A stretch of DNA of 27,577 bases, from NCBI GenBank assembly GCA_014084085.1, contig NPFB01000019.1:605069-632645 (forward strand), written 5' to 3'. Below, in pieces: positions 8,301-16,240 of the stretch. The DNA comes from Hondaea fermentalgiana (Eukaryota; Sar; Bigyra; Thraustochytrida; Thraustochytriidae). The notes beneath the pieces were generated by a model that did not search any database, was not told the origin of the DNA, and was given only the letters and a program-made list of their open reading frames with translations. Every line of letters starts with the position of its first letter. The stretch's first letter is position 1. The position numbers and the translations under genes are program-made.

Positions 8301-11300
8301 ATACAAGCTGCAGTGCTCATGCTCGAGGCGCTCTCTTCTGGGTATTCGAGCCTGCAGGAACCACTTTCGGATGATCTTGACCGGACCGTGCTTGATCCTC
8401 TCGTCAAGGCTTCCGAAGACCAGCCCGAACGGGATATTCGCGAAGCCAAAGAGAAGATCGGTCGCTTGCAGTTTGCTTGGCAATGTTGCAAGCTCTTGCG
8501 CGGGTACTGCGCAAAGTATGCTCGAGATGCCGCAGACATTCGGCAATGGCACGCTGCAATGGCCTATTACGCCGCCCGCGCCGTGAGCTATCGTGACACA
8601 AGCACGGCGCACAAACAGCTAGCCCTTGCAGGTCTCCTTTTGCATGCGGGCGAGCTCATGGGGCTTCGCAAGCGATCGGTGCCACAGAAGTCGTCATTCT
8701 CCCCACAGACGGTACCGCTCACTCCAGGTTTGGTGGTCACGAATCGTCTGCGGGACGAGGTACATATGCGCTCATACCTCAATCGTATTGCTCTCAAATG
8801 TGGTCACCACTTTGATCCTATTTCCGGCGAGGTGTTCAACATTGGGGACACCTTGGACCTCGACGTTGAGTCAGCTGCCACCAAGAGTCTTGCCAAGAAA
8901 CGCTTGCAGCAACAGCAGCAACAGCAGCAGAAACAGCAAGAGGAAGGCGAAGATTCGATCTCTTCGCAGTCAAGCACGTTATCAGAAATGCCACGAAACG
9001 AACATAGTTTTGCGCTTGCGACGAGCGCGCCGGCGAGAAGTCGTTCCATGCAGCGAAAGTCGAGACCGCCGCCGCTGCAGCTTGGATCAACGTGCACGAA
9101 CGTGGCCATCAATGAGCGCAGCACGCGGTTCTTTGACCTTGTGCAACAGCAGCTCGGAGTAGACCTCATTCAAGCGCGACGTGTCGCCATCTGTGGGCCG
9201 AGTTCTTCGGGAAAGACAATCGTGATGAAGAAGCTTGTCGCGCATGCTTTGGCAGAACAAGACTATTACATGCCCGTCTTGGTCGACGCAGTCGAAATTT
9301 GCAAATTTTTGCGGCAACGCGTCGAAATTGCCCGCTCTACTCGGTCCAGGTCGACAGAGAGCACGACAAGTGATTATATTGAATTTATCATGCAAAGCAA
9401 TAATGAGAGCACGGACTCGAGCAGGTTGGGATCCATGAAGCTGTCCCAAGCCAAGTCAAAGTTCACTTTCGGCGAGTCAACGAGACATTTGAGCTCGATC
9501 AATTCACGTCCGCTGAGCACGATCACGCGCGCGGCGCATTTCTTTGCGGATCAAAATGATGGCAGCGGTCAAACTTTAGCCAGTGCGAGCCCTATGACAT
9601 CTACAGGTCGCCGGAAACGAGGCACGGTGAGAGAGTCTGTTGCACGAACAACGGGCATTCAACAGCGTGACCTTTTACGCATGCATCATCATGAGCTGAT
9701 GACGAGTCCAAACGGACGAAGTATGGTCTTGTCGGGCGGTCGGGCAGCTCGTTCTTCGAGTGTTAGCGACAAAGCCGGTAGAAGGCGGCTGAAGAATGCA
9801 CAAGACAAAGATGGCGCATCCCATTCCCACCAGCATCACCAGCAGCAGCACCCGCAGCGGAACAAGAGCTCGGGCGAGATGTCGACACGGTCATCTACAT
9901 ACTCGCAGCAAGTGAGAAGCATGATCGAGTCGCCAGTGCACGCAGGACTGATGCTCGGTGTAATGGAGCTCTTTTGGGCGCATCGCTATGGAGAAGGATC
10001 GCCCATGTTCAATTTGCTGCTCAAGGCACTCGAAAATGGACAAATGCTTCTCTTTGTCGATGGCCTCGACGATATGCGGCCCGAGACGCGCGTTGATCTC
10101 CTTGCCTGGATCGAAAGTCAGGTGGATGTCATTGCTATCCTCACGGCGAGACGTGAGCGGGATATCAAAGTCTGCCTCTCACAAGTCTCCTTTGTGCATG
10201 TCAAACCTCTCTCACAGGACCACGTTAGCACACTCGTGAAGTCGCACGTTCGCCTTGTGCAACATCGACTTGAAGACGGTCAATTGAACATTGCTGAGCT
10301 CGAGCGCTTTCTTCTCACGGAAATTCGCAAACCAGTCTTCAAGGAGATTGTTTCAGGCACACCTGTTCTTGTGAAAATGCTCGTGTTTGCCTTGACGAAT
10401 CACTGGCACTCGACGATGCACATGGCCAGCAACGAAGCAAATCTGCTCAGAGATATGAGCACGGGAGCACAAGGACAGCAGGACTTGACAGCAGGTTCAA
10501 ACGGAACAACTGAATATACCCCGAGCGTCAACACGGGCGGCCTCGTGGAAAGTGAGTTGGACCTCAGACGAAGTTTTAGCAATCATGCCAATCAAGAAGC
10601 TGCAGAAGATCTTGACTGGGGTGTTCCCAAGATCCTCTCGTACGCAGTGCGCCATTTACTCAAGTCGCCGGTTGCTATACAACCATCTCGCCACCTAGCC
10701 AAGTGCTCGCAGCTCTGTCAGAGCGAGGAGGGTCAGTCGTTCATGGAATGTATGGCACTCGCTCTCCACCTGCAGCGTCACAACAGACGAGCGCTTGGCG
10801 TGTGGTGCGCTGAAGCTCTGACCATGTACGCGAAGCGGGGCGGAGCCGAAGCAGACGCGTACTCGCGCGGTGCCCGAATCGCTAATGCGATCTCGGCGCT
10901 TATTCGCAACGCCAGTTTGCCCTTGTTCCACGCAGATGCCACAGACCATAATAAGCTCTGGATGGACCGTCATGCTCGATTTGCAATTCATGTTCTTCAA
11001 GAGTATCTCGTCGCGGCATATGTAGTCCGCGAAGTGCAAGAGATCGATCCTAGTGAGCTGAAAGCTTTTATATTCGAGCTCAATCTGACCGCCAAGGACC
11101 ACATACACCTTTCCTCCGCAGAAGAGCCCTGCCCTGAATTTTCATCTGGAAACCTGTTGCAATCTTGCGGTCGCAATGTTCTTTATGAAGATTGGGAAGT
11201 CGAAGCGTCGGGTGACGAGACAGGGTGCACAGAGGACGAGGAATCTGACAACCCAGACTCCGAACGCGCTGACCTTTATTCAGATCCGTCCTTGAGCGAG

Positions 11301-12185
11301 TCTGAAGACGACGATGCAGAAAACGATGAAGACACGTTGAGCGTACTTTCTGCGGACGCTCGCAATGCGGAACGCTACAGGGTCCGAAAGATCAAGCTCC
11401 TCTCGGACCACCGGTGGCAGCCAGTCTATTACCTTGTACAGAAAATGCTTGTTCCGCTGGACGTGACTGGTTCAATTGACGCGCGACTGCTCATTAGCTT
11501 TTCGCAGCTCCTCGGCCCAGCAAGATTTCCTGCGCAACTTGGAAAGTACGTGCGATATGTTGTGCGAAACGGCGACCTGGTCTTGTTTCAGAATTTGCTC
11601 AAGCTGCTGAAAGAGAATGTTGCGGCTTTCAATCTGACGCTGGACCAGCTCGCCGTGCCCATTTTTGCGCACATTGAGGCCAACAAGTACACGCCAATCA
11701 TGATGGCCGCCCGACGAGGGGAGATTGCGCTTCTCTCCGTAATACTCGATTTCCTCGACTCGACTTCTGAGGCCACACGCAGTGCAGTTCTCGATCACGT
11801 TTCTCCGTATGGGGAGACGGCCCTCTCACTCGCAGCTGAGGAGGGGCAAGCGGGTTGCTTGGGCTTGTTGCTCAAGCACGGCGCCAAGCTCGACGCGAAC
11901 GACGCGAGTCAGTGCGGCGAAGCAATCTACCAAGCAGCATATGAGCAGGAAATGGCTTGCGTCAAGCTTTTGCTTGAGCATGGGGCTAACCCTGACGCTT
12001 CATACGACGGCACCTCGTGCCTTTTTAACGCGGCTTTTGATGGAAATGGCGAGCTTTGCCAAATTTTAATCGAGCATGGTGCAAGTCGCACGCTGCCATC
12101 AGACTCGGGTCACCTGCCTATTCACGCTGCAATGCAGGAGGAACACACGCATCTTTATGAACTTTTACAGCCAAACAGTCCGTAG
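5382..12185 (+). CDS. Multidomain STAND protein: phosphotransferase-like domain, NACHT NTPase, ankyrin repeats
   Basis: The first in-frame ATG after a stop at 5292-5294 is at 5382, giving 2267 residues. Its context is weak (C at -3), so Met49 (5526, A at -3) is an alternative start. Residues 1-600 are acidic and Ser-rich with two folded islands I do not recognise. Residues ~620-1095 resemble the aminoglycoside phosphotransferase/choline kinase fold: glycine loop AGGFSGS (641-647), Lys668, HGDLNAAN (H921, D923, N928) and D941. A polyQ/linker region follows. The NACHT-like NTPase has Walker A GPSSSGKT (1272-1279, K1278), Walker B LLFVDGLDD (1556-1564) and a sensor-like ILTARR. A ~220-residue low-complexity insert separates the Walker motifs. 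Another acidic stretch precedes about five ankyrin repeats (2101-2262). STAND NTPases act as ligand-gated oligomerising switches, and ankyrin repeats commonly sense or bind protein. An immune or signalling role is inference. Confidence 0.87.
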   Translation: MLQSPSHANSNASESATEETESVSNADPGEQASSKDASESSVRSRISSMQKIDAKMNNTEPASDRKPCSPRASAERKLLKKLHGSAERAELFELLRKGLIGKMKPDGSDATVSSDDLDPASCDLVSRVAYVEIESRRLNGMMLAPTHMILPDGSLEAWSEGTGISFLIPTAVRTWEDARNFVEESLNKWFLEGLHFRIQQSSCQNSVETRGTSFDDFSSIAERNNSESESDAGTEAAPPQIAQVLPISRDLHRMTSSFHSKSASFLGRPPRRNSRTLPPIAKFGVADQIAEDEREDDDDDGTNGDLEHDKTETKSDCGAAPEECDRVDKNRNGQDIDPTNDETTMRSRSESISTTDSSVTTKSVSDAENETKDSSAEGDSAEIETAGNDTDTTASDEEEPDQDGQYLLAVRAHPTQAPTHELRESKSRFQPYRESIYTYAFRAKIHGLDIESRVAYIRSSIHRVKESPTLAVYRTQVERCPARLRLCWEWISPTACKTSSSSSADGCISANKSFKRARSLSRNLNTSDSVATLFSFLPFLLQEMKAQAEQDEIRIDVLRKILAYKCRFTTSQIDDAFFKSGIDQNKICITLEEVHWLAAVLEDVMIAWDNDEETDPLSEADLRVIRGLCPDCCSVRIRKLAGGFSGSLVLHAICVDVEGRVQDATVLKLDTLQAIEQEEFRHRLMLAYLGDHAPQLHGKFLSSEDNRGGIKISLAGGGQSVFRGVTGQNTNNQLITLKDLYLYEQKQIDFRHDHKLKTICLDRLQRQEQAATLLSEMQNAKPMRASMAHRNACAMHSVHNVLLECFGEIFEKCTVQSSMSGKDKSSGDVRALYDIEGALRKCVLSPERAKVIADSVWDPFLVASKAHLWSLLGLREAPRARSRASDSAGALFDFLLKFSFWINSDEVAEETTIEFYEGMGHGDLNAANIVIDAQSIPWLIDFAQSGKHHVLQDLCKMTSCILFEYLSLESNEEIQAAVLMLEALSSGYSSLQEPLSDDLDRTVLDPLVKASEDQPERDIREAKEKIGRLQFAWQCCKLLRGYCAKYARDAADIRQWHAAMAYYAARAVSYRDTSTAHKQLALAGLLLHAGELMGLRKRSVPQKSSFSPQTVPLTPGLVVTNRLRDEVHMRSYLNRIALKCGHHFDPISGEVFNIGDTLDLDVESAATKSLAKKRLQQQQQQQQKQQEEGEDSISSQSSTLSEMPRNEHSFALATSAPARSRSMQRKSRPPPLQLGSTCTNVAINERSTRFFDLVQQQLGVDLIQARRVAICGPSSSGKTIVMKKLVAHALAEQDYYMPVLVDAVEICKFLRQRVEIARSTRSRSTESTTSDYIEFIMQSNNESTDSSRLGSMKLSQAKSKFTFGESTRHLSSINSRPLSTITRAAHFFADQNDGSGQTLASASPMTSTGRRKRGTVRESVARTTGIQQRDLLRMHHHELMTSPNGRSMVLSGGRAARSSSVSDKAGRRRLKNAQDKDGASHSHQHHQQQHPQRNKSSGEMSTRSSTYSQQVRSMIESPVHAGLMLGVMELFWAHRYGEGSPMFNLLLKALENGQMLLFVDGLDDMRPETRVDLLAWIESQVDVIAILTARRERDIKVCLSQVSFVHVKPLSQDHVSTLVKSHVRLVQHRLEDGQLNIAELERFLLTEIRKPVFKEIVSGTPVLVKMLVFALTNHWHSTMHMASNEANLLRDMSTGAQGQQDLTAGSNGTTEYTPSVNTGGLVESELDLRRSFSNHANQEAAEDLDWGVPKILSYAVRHLLKSPVAIQPSRHLAKCSQLCQSEEGQSFMECMALALHLQRHNRRALGVWCAEALTMYAKRGGAEADAYSRGARIANAISALIRNASLPLFHADATDHNKLWMDRHARFAIHVLQEYLVAAYVVREVQEIDPSELKAFIFELNLTAKDHIHLSSAEEPCPEFSSGNLLQSCGRNVLYEDWEVEASGDETGCTEDEESDNPDSERADLYSDPSLSESEDDDAENDEDTLSVLSADARNAERYRVRKIKLLSDHRWQPVYYLVQKMLVPLDVTGSIDARLLISFSQLLGPARFPAQLGKYVRYVVRNGDLVLFQNLLKLLKENVAAFNLTLDQLAVPIFAHIEANKYTPIMMAARRGEIALLSVILDFLDSTSEATRSAVLDHVSPYGETALSLAAEEGQAGCLGLLLKHGAKLDANDASQCGEAIYQAAYEQEMACVKLLLEHGANPDASYDGTSCLFNAAFDGNGELCQILIEHGASRTLPSDSGHLPIHAAMQEEHTHLYELLQPNSP

Positions 12186-12602
12186 ATTTTAAAGAAAAAT
12201 CAGAAGGAAAACGGTTTTGATTGCCAAAGAAGAATCATTCATGATCGCAAATGGTACTGTTTTGGCTAGCTATTTGGTTTTCTGTTGTTCCTTTTTGACA
12301 AGGAAAGGCAGTCTGCCTCGCGAACAATTCTATATTTGGAGGACTTACTTATTCTTTTTCATGATTGTCCAACCAACGTGCTCCGTTAGGTGCCTCTAGA
12401 TTTGGCTTTCTTCACACAGTTGGCGTGAATACCACCCAGCTTGGACAAAAAGCCTAGAACATGTCCGTCCGAGCTGCGTGCGGCCCCACCTTGCCTTGTG
12501 TACAACGCAAAAACATCAATTCACAGACCCCAAACTTGCAAAAGTAAAGAATTTACGCTCCACCCAACAAGAACGGGAAGAAAAACGAATCGTCAGCTCT
12601 CC

Positions 12603-12790
12603 CCTATACCTATTATACCACTGGTGAGCTTCCGGCTGCGGCGCCTCCTGGCCCGCCGCAGCCGGTGGTCGCGAGCAGCGCGGGCCCAAGCGGCCTCCGC
12701 GTCGGAGTCCCCGGCGGCCGCTCGGCGGGCCGCCAAAAATCGTAACGGATATCGTACCGTGACGTTACCTTGCGGTATAGGCCCTATAGG
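12603..12790. repeat. 188-bp element of nested stem-loops with imperfect terminal inverted repeats
   Basis: The outer 17-base arms, 12603-12619 and 12774-12790, match at 12 of 17 positions as inverted repeats. Inside are a perfect 12-bp stem (12632-12643 with 12654-12665, loop 10), a perfect 7-bp stem (12713-12719 with 12728-12734, loop 8) and a 6-bp stem (12742-12747 with 12763-12768). GC content is far above the flanks. It could be a small foldback or MITE-like element, a structured RNA, or a promoter-proximal regulatory island. No target-site duplication is visible. Confidence 0.5.
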
Positions 12791-12827
12791 TCTTGGCCGA
12801 AAACTCAAAAGCATACATTTCGATTTT

Positions 12828-12833
12828 TATAAA
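12828..12833 (+). promoter_or_regulatory. Candidate TATA box of the RyR-domain gene
   Basis: TATAAA lies in an AT-rich stretch 75 bases upstream of the ATG at 12908 and just downstream of the structured GC-rich element. Position and sequence suit a core promoter, but the motif is short and no transcription start is known. Confidence 0.35.
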
Positions 12834-12907
12834 CTGACTGCTCCTTTTCACGCGTGAGCGTGCGTGCTCAGACCTCGAAAGCTACTGCTTGCGAGCTACG
12901 CGCAAGC

Positions 12908-13597
12908 ATGGGAGCTTCGCCAAGCGTCGTCGCCGACAGGCTGCGCGTTGCGGGCGTTCACAATGAGCATGTGTTGACCGTGGAACAACATCACAACTCG
13001 CTTGAACGAGCGCATACCGAATTGCACGCCGACTGCGCGCAAACCAAGACCAACGGCGAAAGCGAAGATGGTCTTGCCCGAGACGACGAGATGCGGAGTA
13101 AGATGTGCGCATTGATTCGTAATAAATGCAATGTCAACGATGAAGCACAGCTCATGCTGATCATGGCTACCGTGGAAGAGCTCGTCCGGCAGCAGGGGCC
13201 GCAGCCAGGACAGCAGAACCAGAATGGAAGTACTCAAGAGCAACAGTCTCTTCCGCGAGTTGTTTACGTCCCTCATCCGCAGAATACAGATAATATTGAG
13301 CTTTCGCAGGATTTGGTTGACCTGACGGAACTCTTGGCAGAAAATACACACGAGGAGTGGGCCCTGCAGCGGACGCAGCAAGGCTGGACCTATGGCATGT
13401 CCCGAGATGACGAGCATAAACTGCATCCATGTCTTGTTCCCTATAGCGAGCTCACGGACGAAGAGAAGGAGTACGATCGAATCACCGCAATGAAGACGCT
13501 CAAACTTCTCTTGAGTTTTGGATACACGATCACACCTCCTTCAAAATCAAAGGCAAGCTCTGATGATGATGCAACTAATGATCTCAACACCTCCTGA
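12908..13597 (+). CDS. RyR-domain protein with N-myristoylation signal
   Basis: The open frame extends upstream to 12854 but only without an ATG. The first ATG, at 12908, gives 229 residues starting MGASPSVV, which fits the N-myristoylation pattern (Gly2, small residue at 3, Ser at 6, no Pro at 7). Residues ~25-115 are charged, then Gln/Asn-rich around 98-115. Residues ~116-208 match the RyR repeat domain: a lead-in RVVYVPHP...ELSQDLVDLTELLAEN, then HEEWALQRTQQGWTYG, RDD..K.HPCLVPY.EL and EKEYDR.TA..TLK. This is one complete RyR repeat with no channel or membrane segment, followed by a short acidic tail. RyR domains are known from ryanodine receptors, where they lie in the cytosolic assembly, and also occur in some prokaryotic proteins. 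A membrane-tethered adaptor or ligand sensor is inference. It follows the NACHT gene on the same strand and converges on the M14 gene. Confidence 0.87.
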   Translation: MGASPSVVADRLRVAGVHNEHVLTVEQHHNSLERAHTELHADCAQTKTNGESEDGLARDDEMRSKMCALIRNKCNVNDEAQLMLIMATVEELVRQQGPQPGQQNQNGSTQEQQSLPRVVYVPHPQNTDNIELSQDLVDLTELLAENTHEEWALQRTQQGWTYGMSRDDEHKLHPCLVPYSELTDEEKEYDRITAMKTLKLLLSFGYTITPPSKSKASSDDDATNDLNTS

Positions 13598-13861
13598 TGC
13601 ATTCATTGCCTGCCTGGTTTCCTTTTTATTTTGCTTCAAGGCACATTCCCCGGCACTGCACTGCGAGCACGTCATAAAATTGTATCACCAATATTCTCCG
13701 TCATAGAGTGAGGAAAAATTGTGTCCTTTCTCCTTCGTACAGCACGCTTTGACAGCAGATTTAAACCTTTTTGTATTCAATTTTTTCCATTTGTTTCTAA
13801 TACCATGATAGCATTCATGAAACCCCTGAACCAATCAGCACAAACATTGGGAGGCCTACGC
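13598..13861. other. Convergent 3' gap between the RyR and M14 genes
   Basis: These 264 bases separate two convergent stop codons. They are AT-rich with T-runs, as expected for overlapping 3' untranslated regions. No gene, RNA or clear AATAAA signal was seen on the + strand. Confidence 0.45.
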
Positions 13862-15754
13862 CTACCTTTTGTGCGGATGTTGCGCGCTCGACGGCCCGCC
13901 CGATGCTGCCCCCAACCCCGAGAAGGCTGCGGCCGCTTGTGCAGCGGTTTTACGAGCTTTGACAACTTTTGCAGGCTTGAAAGTGAGATCAAGGAATCCG
14001 ATCCGCTGAAGTGCCGCGGCGACCATGTGAAGGTGTTGCGAAACGCGTTTTTCCAAAGCCTGATTCTGCTGCGTTGTTTCAAGAACAAAGGATTGCGCGC
14101 CGAATGCGTTGTGAATGCGACGCGCGAGCCCCCCCGAGATGGGTGGCGAAAGAACCTCGAAACGATGCAAGCGTTCCTTGACGTTGACGTTGACGGCGTC
14201 AACCATGATTTGCGCCAGGTCGAGGCTGTTTTCTGTGGCAATGACTGAAGAGCCCTTTGAGAAGCGAGGGTTGCCTACGAGGACATTTGGTTCCTTTGCT
14301 TCGTGCGATTTGAGTTGTGCGTAGTAGCCCCATCCTTCGTGAAGGTCAAGAAAGAGTTTGGGCTTGAGCTTGGTCACCAGGTCCCATATGTGCGCCGGCA
14401 ACACCTTGTCCGGAAGCACAGAAACGTCTGCGGGGAAATCGCGATTCAGGTCGTCATGGTGCGGCTGTGGACCCGTACTTGCGGAAGCGGTAGCGAGGTG
14501 CGAGCTCATCTTCGAAAATCGCGGCACATACCGGGTTCTTTTGTCGATGCCGCGGGCATTCATACGATCAATGACAATGAGGCGCCCTTGTGCTGGCTGC
14601 CACGTTTTGATGGTACCACCGGCCCCAAAGCCAGCAAATTCCTTGCCATGGACGCCTGACACGATCAAGGCCATTGGTGCAGGCACGCTCAAGTCATCTT
14701 GCAAGGCGGGCGCGCTAATAATATAAAAGCTAGAGGCCCATGGTGTGTCAATCGCGAACTCGCACTTGATTGCACCATTGGATAAAGCAGTCCGCACGCA
14801 CCGGTGCTCGCGAAGCATCGCCGACAAATCGGTGTCGCTCGTGTACACCTCGATTGGAGGAATCCCAGTAACTGTAGGTGGAGATGATGGAACGTCCATT
14901 GCCTCGGACCGAAGCGACGAGGAGGAGCTTGCGCTGTTCGCTAATGCGCTCGCTTTGTCCGCAGATTCAGAGTCGAGGTCCTTGGACTGCTGAACGGCAC
15001 TTCCGTCCTCTTGCTGCTCTGTAACGGTGGCCGCTGCAGCGCCGTCTGCGCTTGGTTCGAGATTTTCGGAGCGAGGCGCATTATCGGACATGGAGCCCAC
15101 CGCATCATTGCTACGAGCATCGCCTGCTGGCGAGAGTCCAGCGCCGATGTCTGAAATGGGACGGAAGCCTGCGAGCGGTTGCGTGCGCACGTGTAGACCA
15201 TGATACGCTTGGTCGGTGCTGAAGACCTCATGCAGAACGTGCGAAGAGCATCCAGCCAAGAACTTGGCAGTGTCTTCCTGTACCTGAATAAGGCGCGGAG
15301 AGGCCCAGTTTTGTGGGGAAAACACGAGGGCACGCGGGACAAAGGACTTGAAGCAGCTTTCCTCGTCCCGGAGCGTAATGGCCACTTGATCGCTGGGACG
15401 CGAGTTAAGGTTGAGCTCATAGGACCTTGAGGAGACCGGCGTAAAGACAAGCGCAGGCCCAGCGCCCTGTGGGTCCCTGCCATGTGATGACCCGGTGCCG
15501 TCCCAGGAAAAACTCAGAGAGGAAGACATGGTCACGAGCGTCTCGAGGTCCGGCAGGGCGTCGAACATGCGCAGCGGCTCCTTGTCTACTGCCGGTTCCC
15601 ACGTGAGATAAAATTGCAGAGCGGCATCGCAGGCGATGAGAATGCCCAGCACGTACGTGCATAGCCGCAGTGTCCCTGCGCGCCGCTGGCTCTGCCCCTT
15701 CCCAAACCTCTGCCGCCGTTTTCGCGAGGGCAGGTCGCTCGCCGTGGTGGTCAT
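13862..15754 (-). CDS. Membrane-anchored M14-type zinc hydrolase (AstE/aspartoacylase-like)
   Basis: This 630-residue protein starts at an ATG with A at -3. A basic N-terminus (residues 9-25) precedes one hydrophobic segment (~31-50), suggesting a type II membrane protein with a luminal or extracellular body. Residues ~97-185 resemble a Calx-beta/Ig-like sandwich, with the hallmark LVFSPQNWASPRLIQVQED. A Ser/Asp/Ala-rich linker (~205-300) follows. The catalytic domain (~310-585) carries the zinc set of the M14 succinylglutamate desuccinylase/aspartoacylase branch: H369 and E372 in GVHGKE, and H472 in FLDLHEG. It also has DLNRDF (N437, R438) for substrate binding and catalytic-type E559 in SFVLET. 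All key residues are present, so it should be active on an amide or peptide carboxyl end, with substrate unknown. An Ala/Lys-rich tail ends it. Confidence 0.84.
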   Translation of the reverse strand: MTTTASDLPSRKRRQRFGKGQSQRRAGTLRLCTYVLGILIACDAALQFYLTWEPAVDKEPLRMFDALPDLETLVTMSSSLSFSWDGTGSSHGRDPQGAGPALVFTPVSSRSYELNLNSRPSDQVAITLRDEESCFKSFVPRALVFSPQNWASPRLIQVQEDTAKFLAGCSSHVLHEVFSTDQAYHGLHVRTQPLAGFRPISDIGAGLSPAGDARSNDAVGSMSDNAPRSENLEPSADGAAAATVTEQQEDGSAVQQSKDLDSESADKASALANSASSSSSLRSEAMDVPSSPPTVTGIPPIEVYTSDTDLSAMLREHRCVRTALSNGAIKCEFAIDTPWASSFYIISAPALQDDLSVPAPMALIVSGVHGKEFAGFGAGGTIKTWQPAQGRLIVIDRMNARGIDKRTRYVPRFSKMSSHLATASASTGPQPHHDDLNRDFPADVSVLPDKVLPAHIWDLVTKLKPKLFLDLHEGWGYYAQLKSHEAKEPNVLVGNPRFSKGSSVIATENSLDLAQIMVDAVNVNVKERLHRFEVLSPPISGGLARRIHNAFGAQSFVLETTQQNQALEKRVSQHLHMVAAALQRIGFLDLTFKPAKVVKARKTAAQAAAAFSGLGAASGGPSSAQHPHKR

Positions 15755-16010
15755 CTTGGTCTTGCTACAGTTTTCCCCGGCGACCTCCGCCTGCGAGCGG
15801 CACGGAAGGCCCGCGCGCGCTGCCTTGCGCCGCTCCGGGCCCCTACCTTGCCCTCGCCCGCGCCCGCCCTCGCGCGCGCCGCGGCTTTGTTTGCGGCGAA
15901 GCCGATTTTACAGGCACCACTTCGAGGTGGTGCGATCCGATCGTGGCCCACTGCATGCATGGCTCACTACAGTAAGATAACAAAGTGACCCACCTGCCAC
16001 TGGCCGTCGT

Positions 16011-16090
16011 CATTCTCGCACGCATTCACTCACTCGCTCATTCACTCAGTCATTCTCGCACGCATTCACTCACTCGCTCATTCACTCAGT
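16011..16090. repeat. Perfect 40-bp tandem duplication (two copies)
   Basis: Positions 16011-16050 and 16051-16090 are identical. The unit itself is built from TCACTC/GCTCAT-like 4-bp steps. Two perfect copies suggest a recent duplication by slippage. Confidence 0.95.
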
Positions 16091-16240
16091 CACCTACTCA
16101 CTCGTTCACCGCGCGGATTTGGCTTGGGACGACAACTTGAACCTCGAGGTCGAAGATGGCCTGAGATGGACTTGCGATGTGATGACCGACAGGAGTCGAG
16201 AGGAGTGAAGTGAGCACGTCGGCATCGCGAAGGAGAAGAA

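Larger units (their letters stand above)
12186..12907. promoter_or_regulatory. Gap between the NACHT gene and the RyR gene, with structured GC-rich element
   Basis: The first ~400 bases are AT-rich and hold nothing recognisable beyond the NACHT gene's presumed 3' untranslated region. From 12603 to 12790 there is a GC-rich island rich in inverted repeats, listed separately. A TATAAA lies at 12828-12833, 75 bases before the RyR-gene ATG. Confidence 0.5.
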
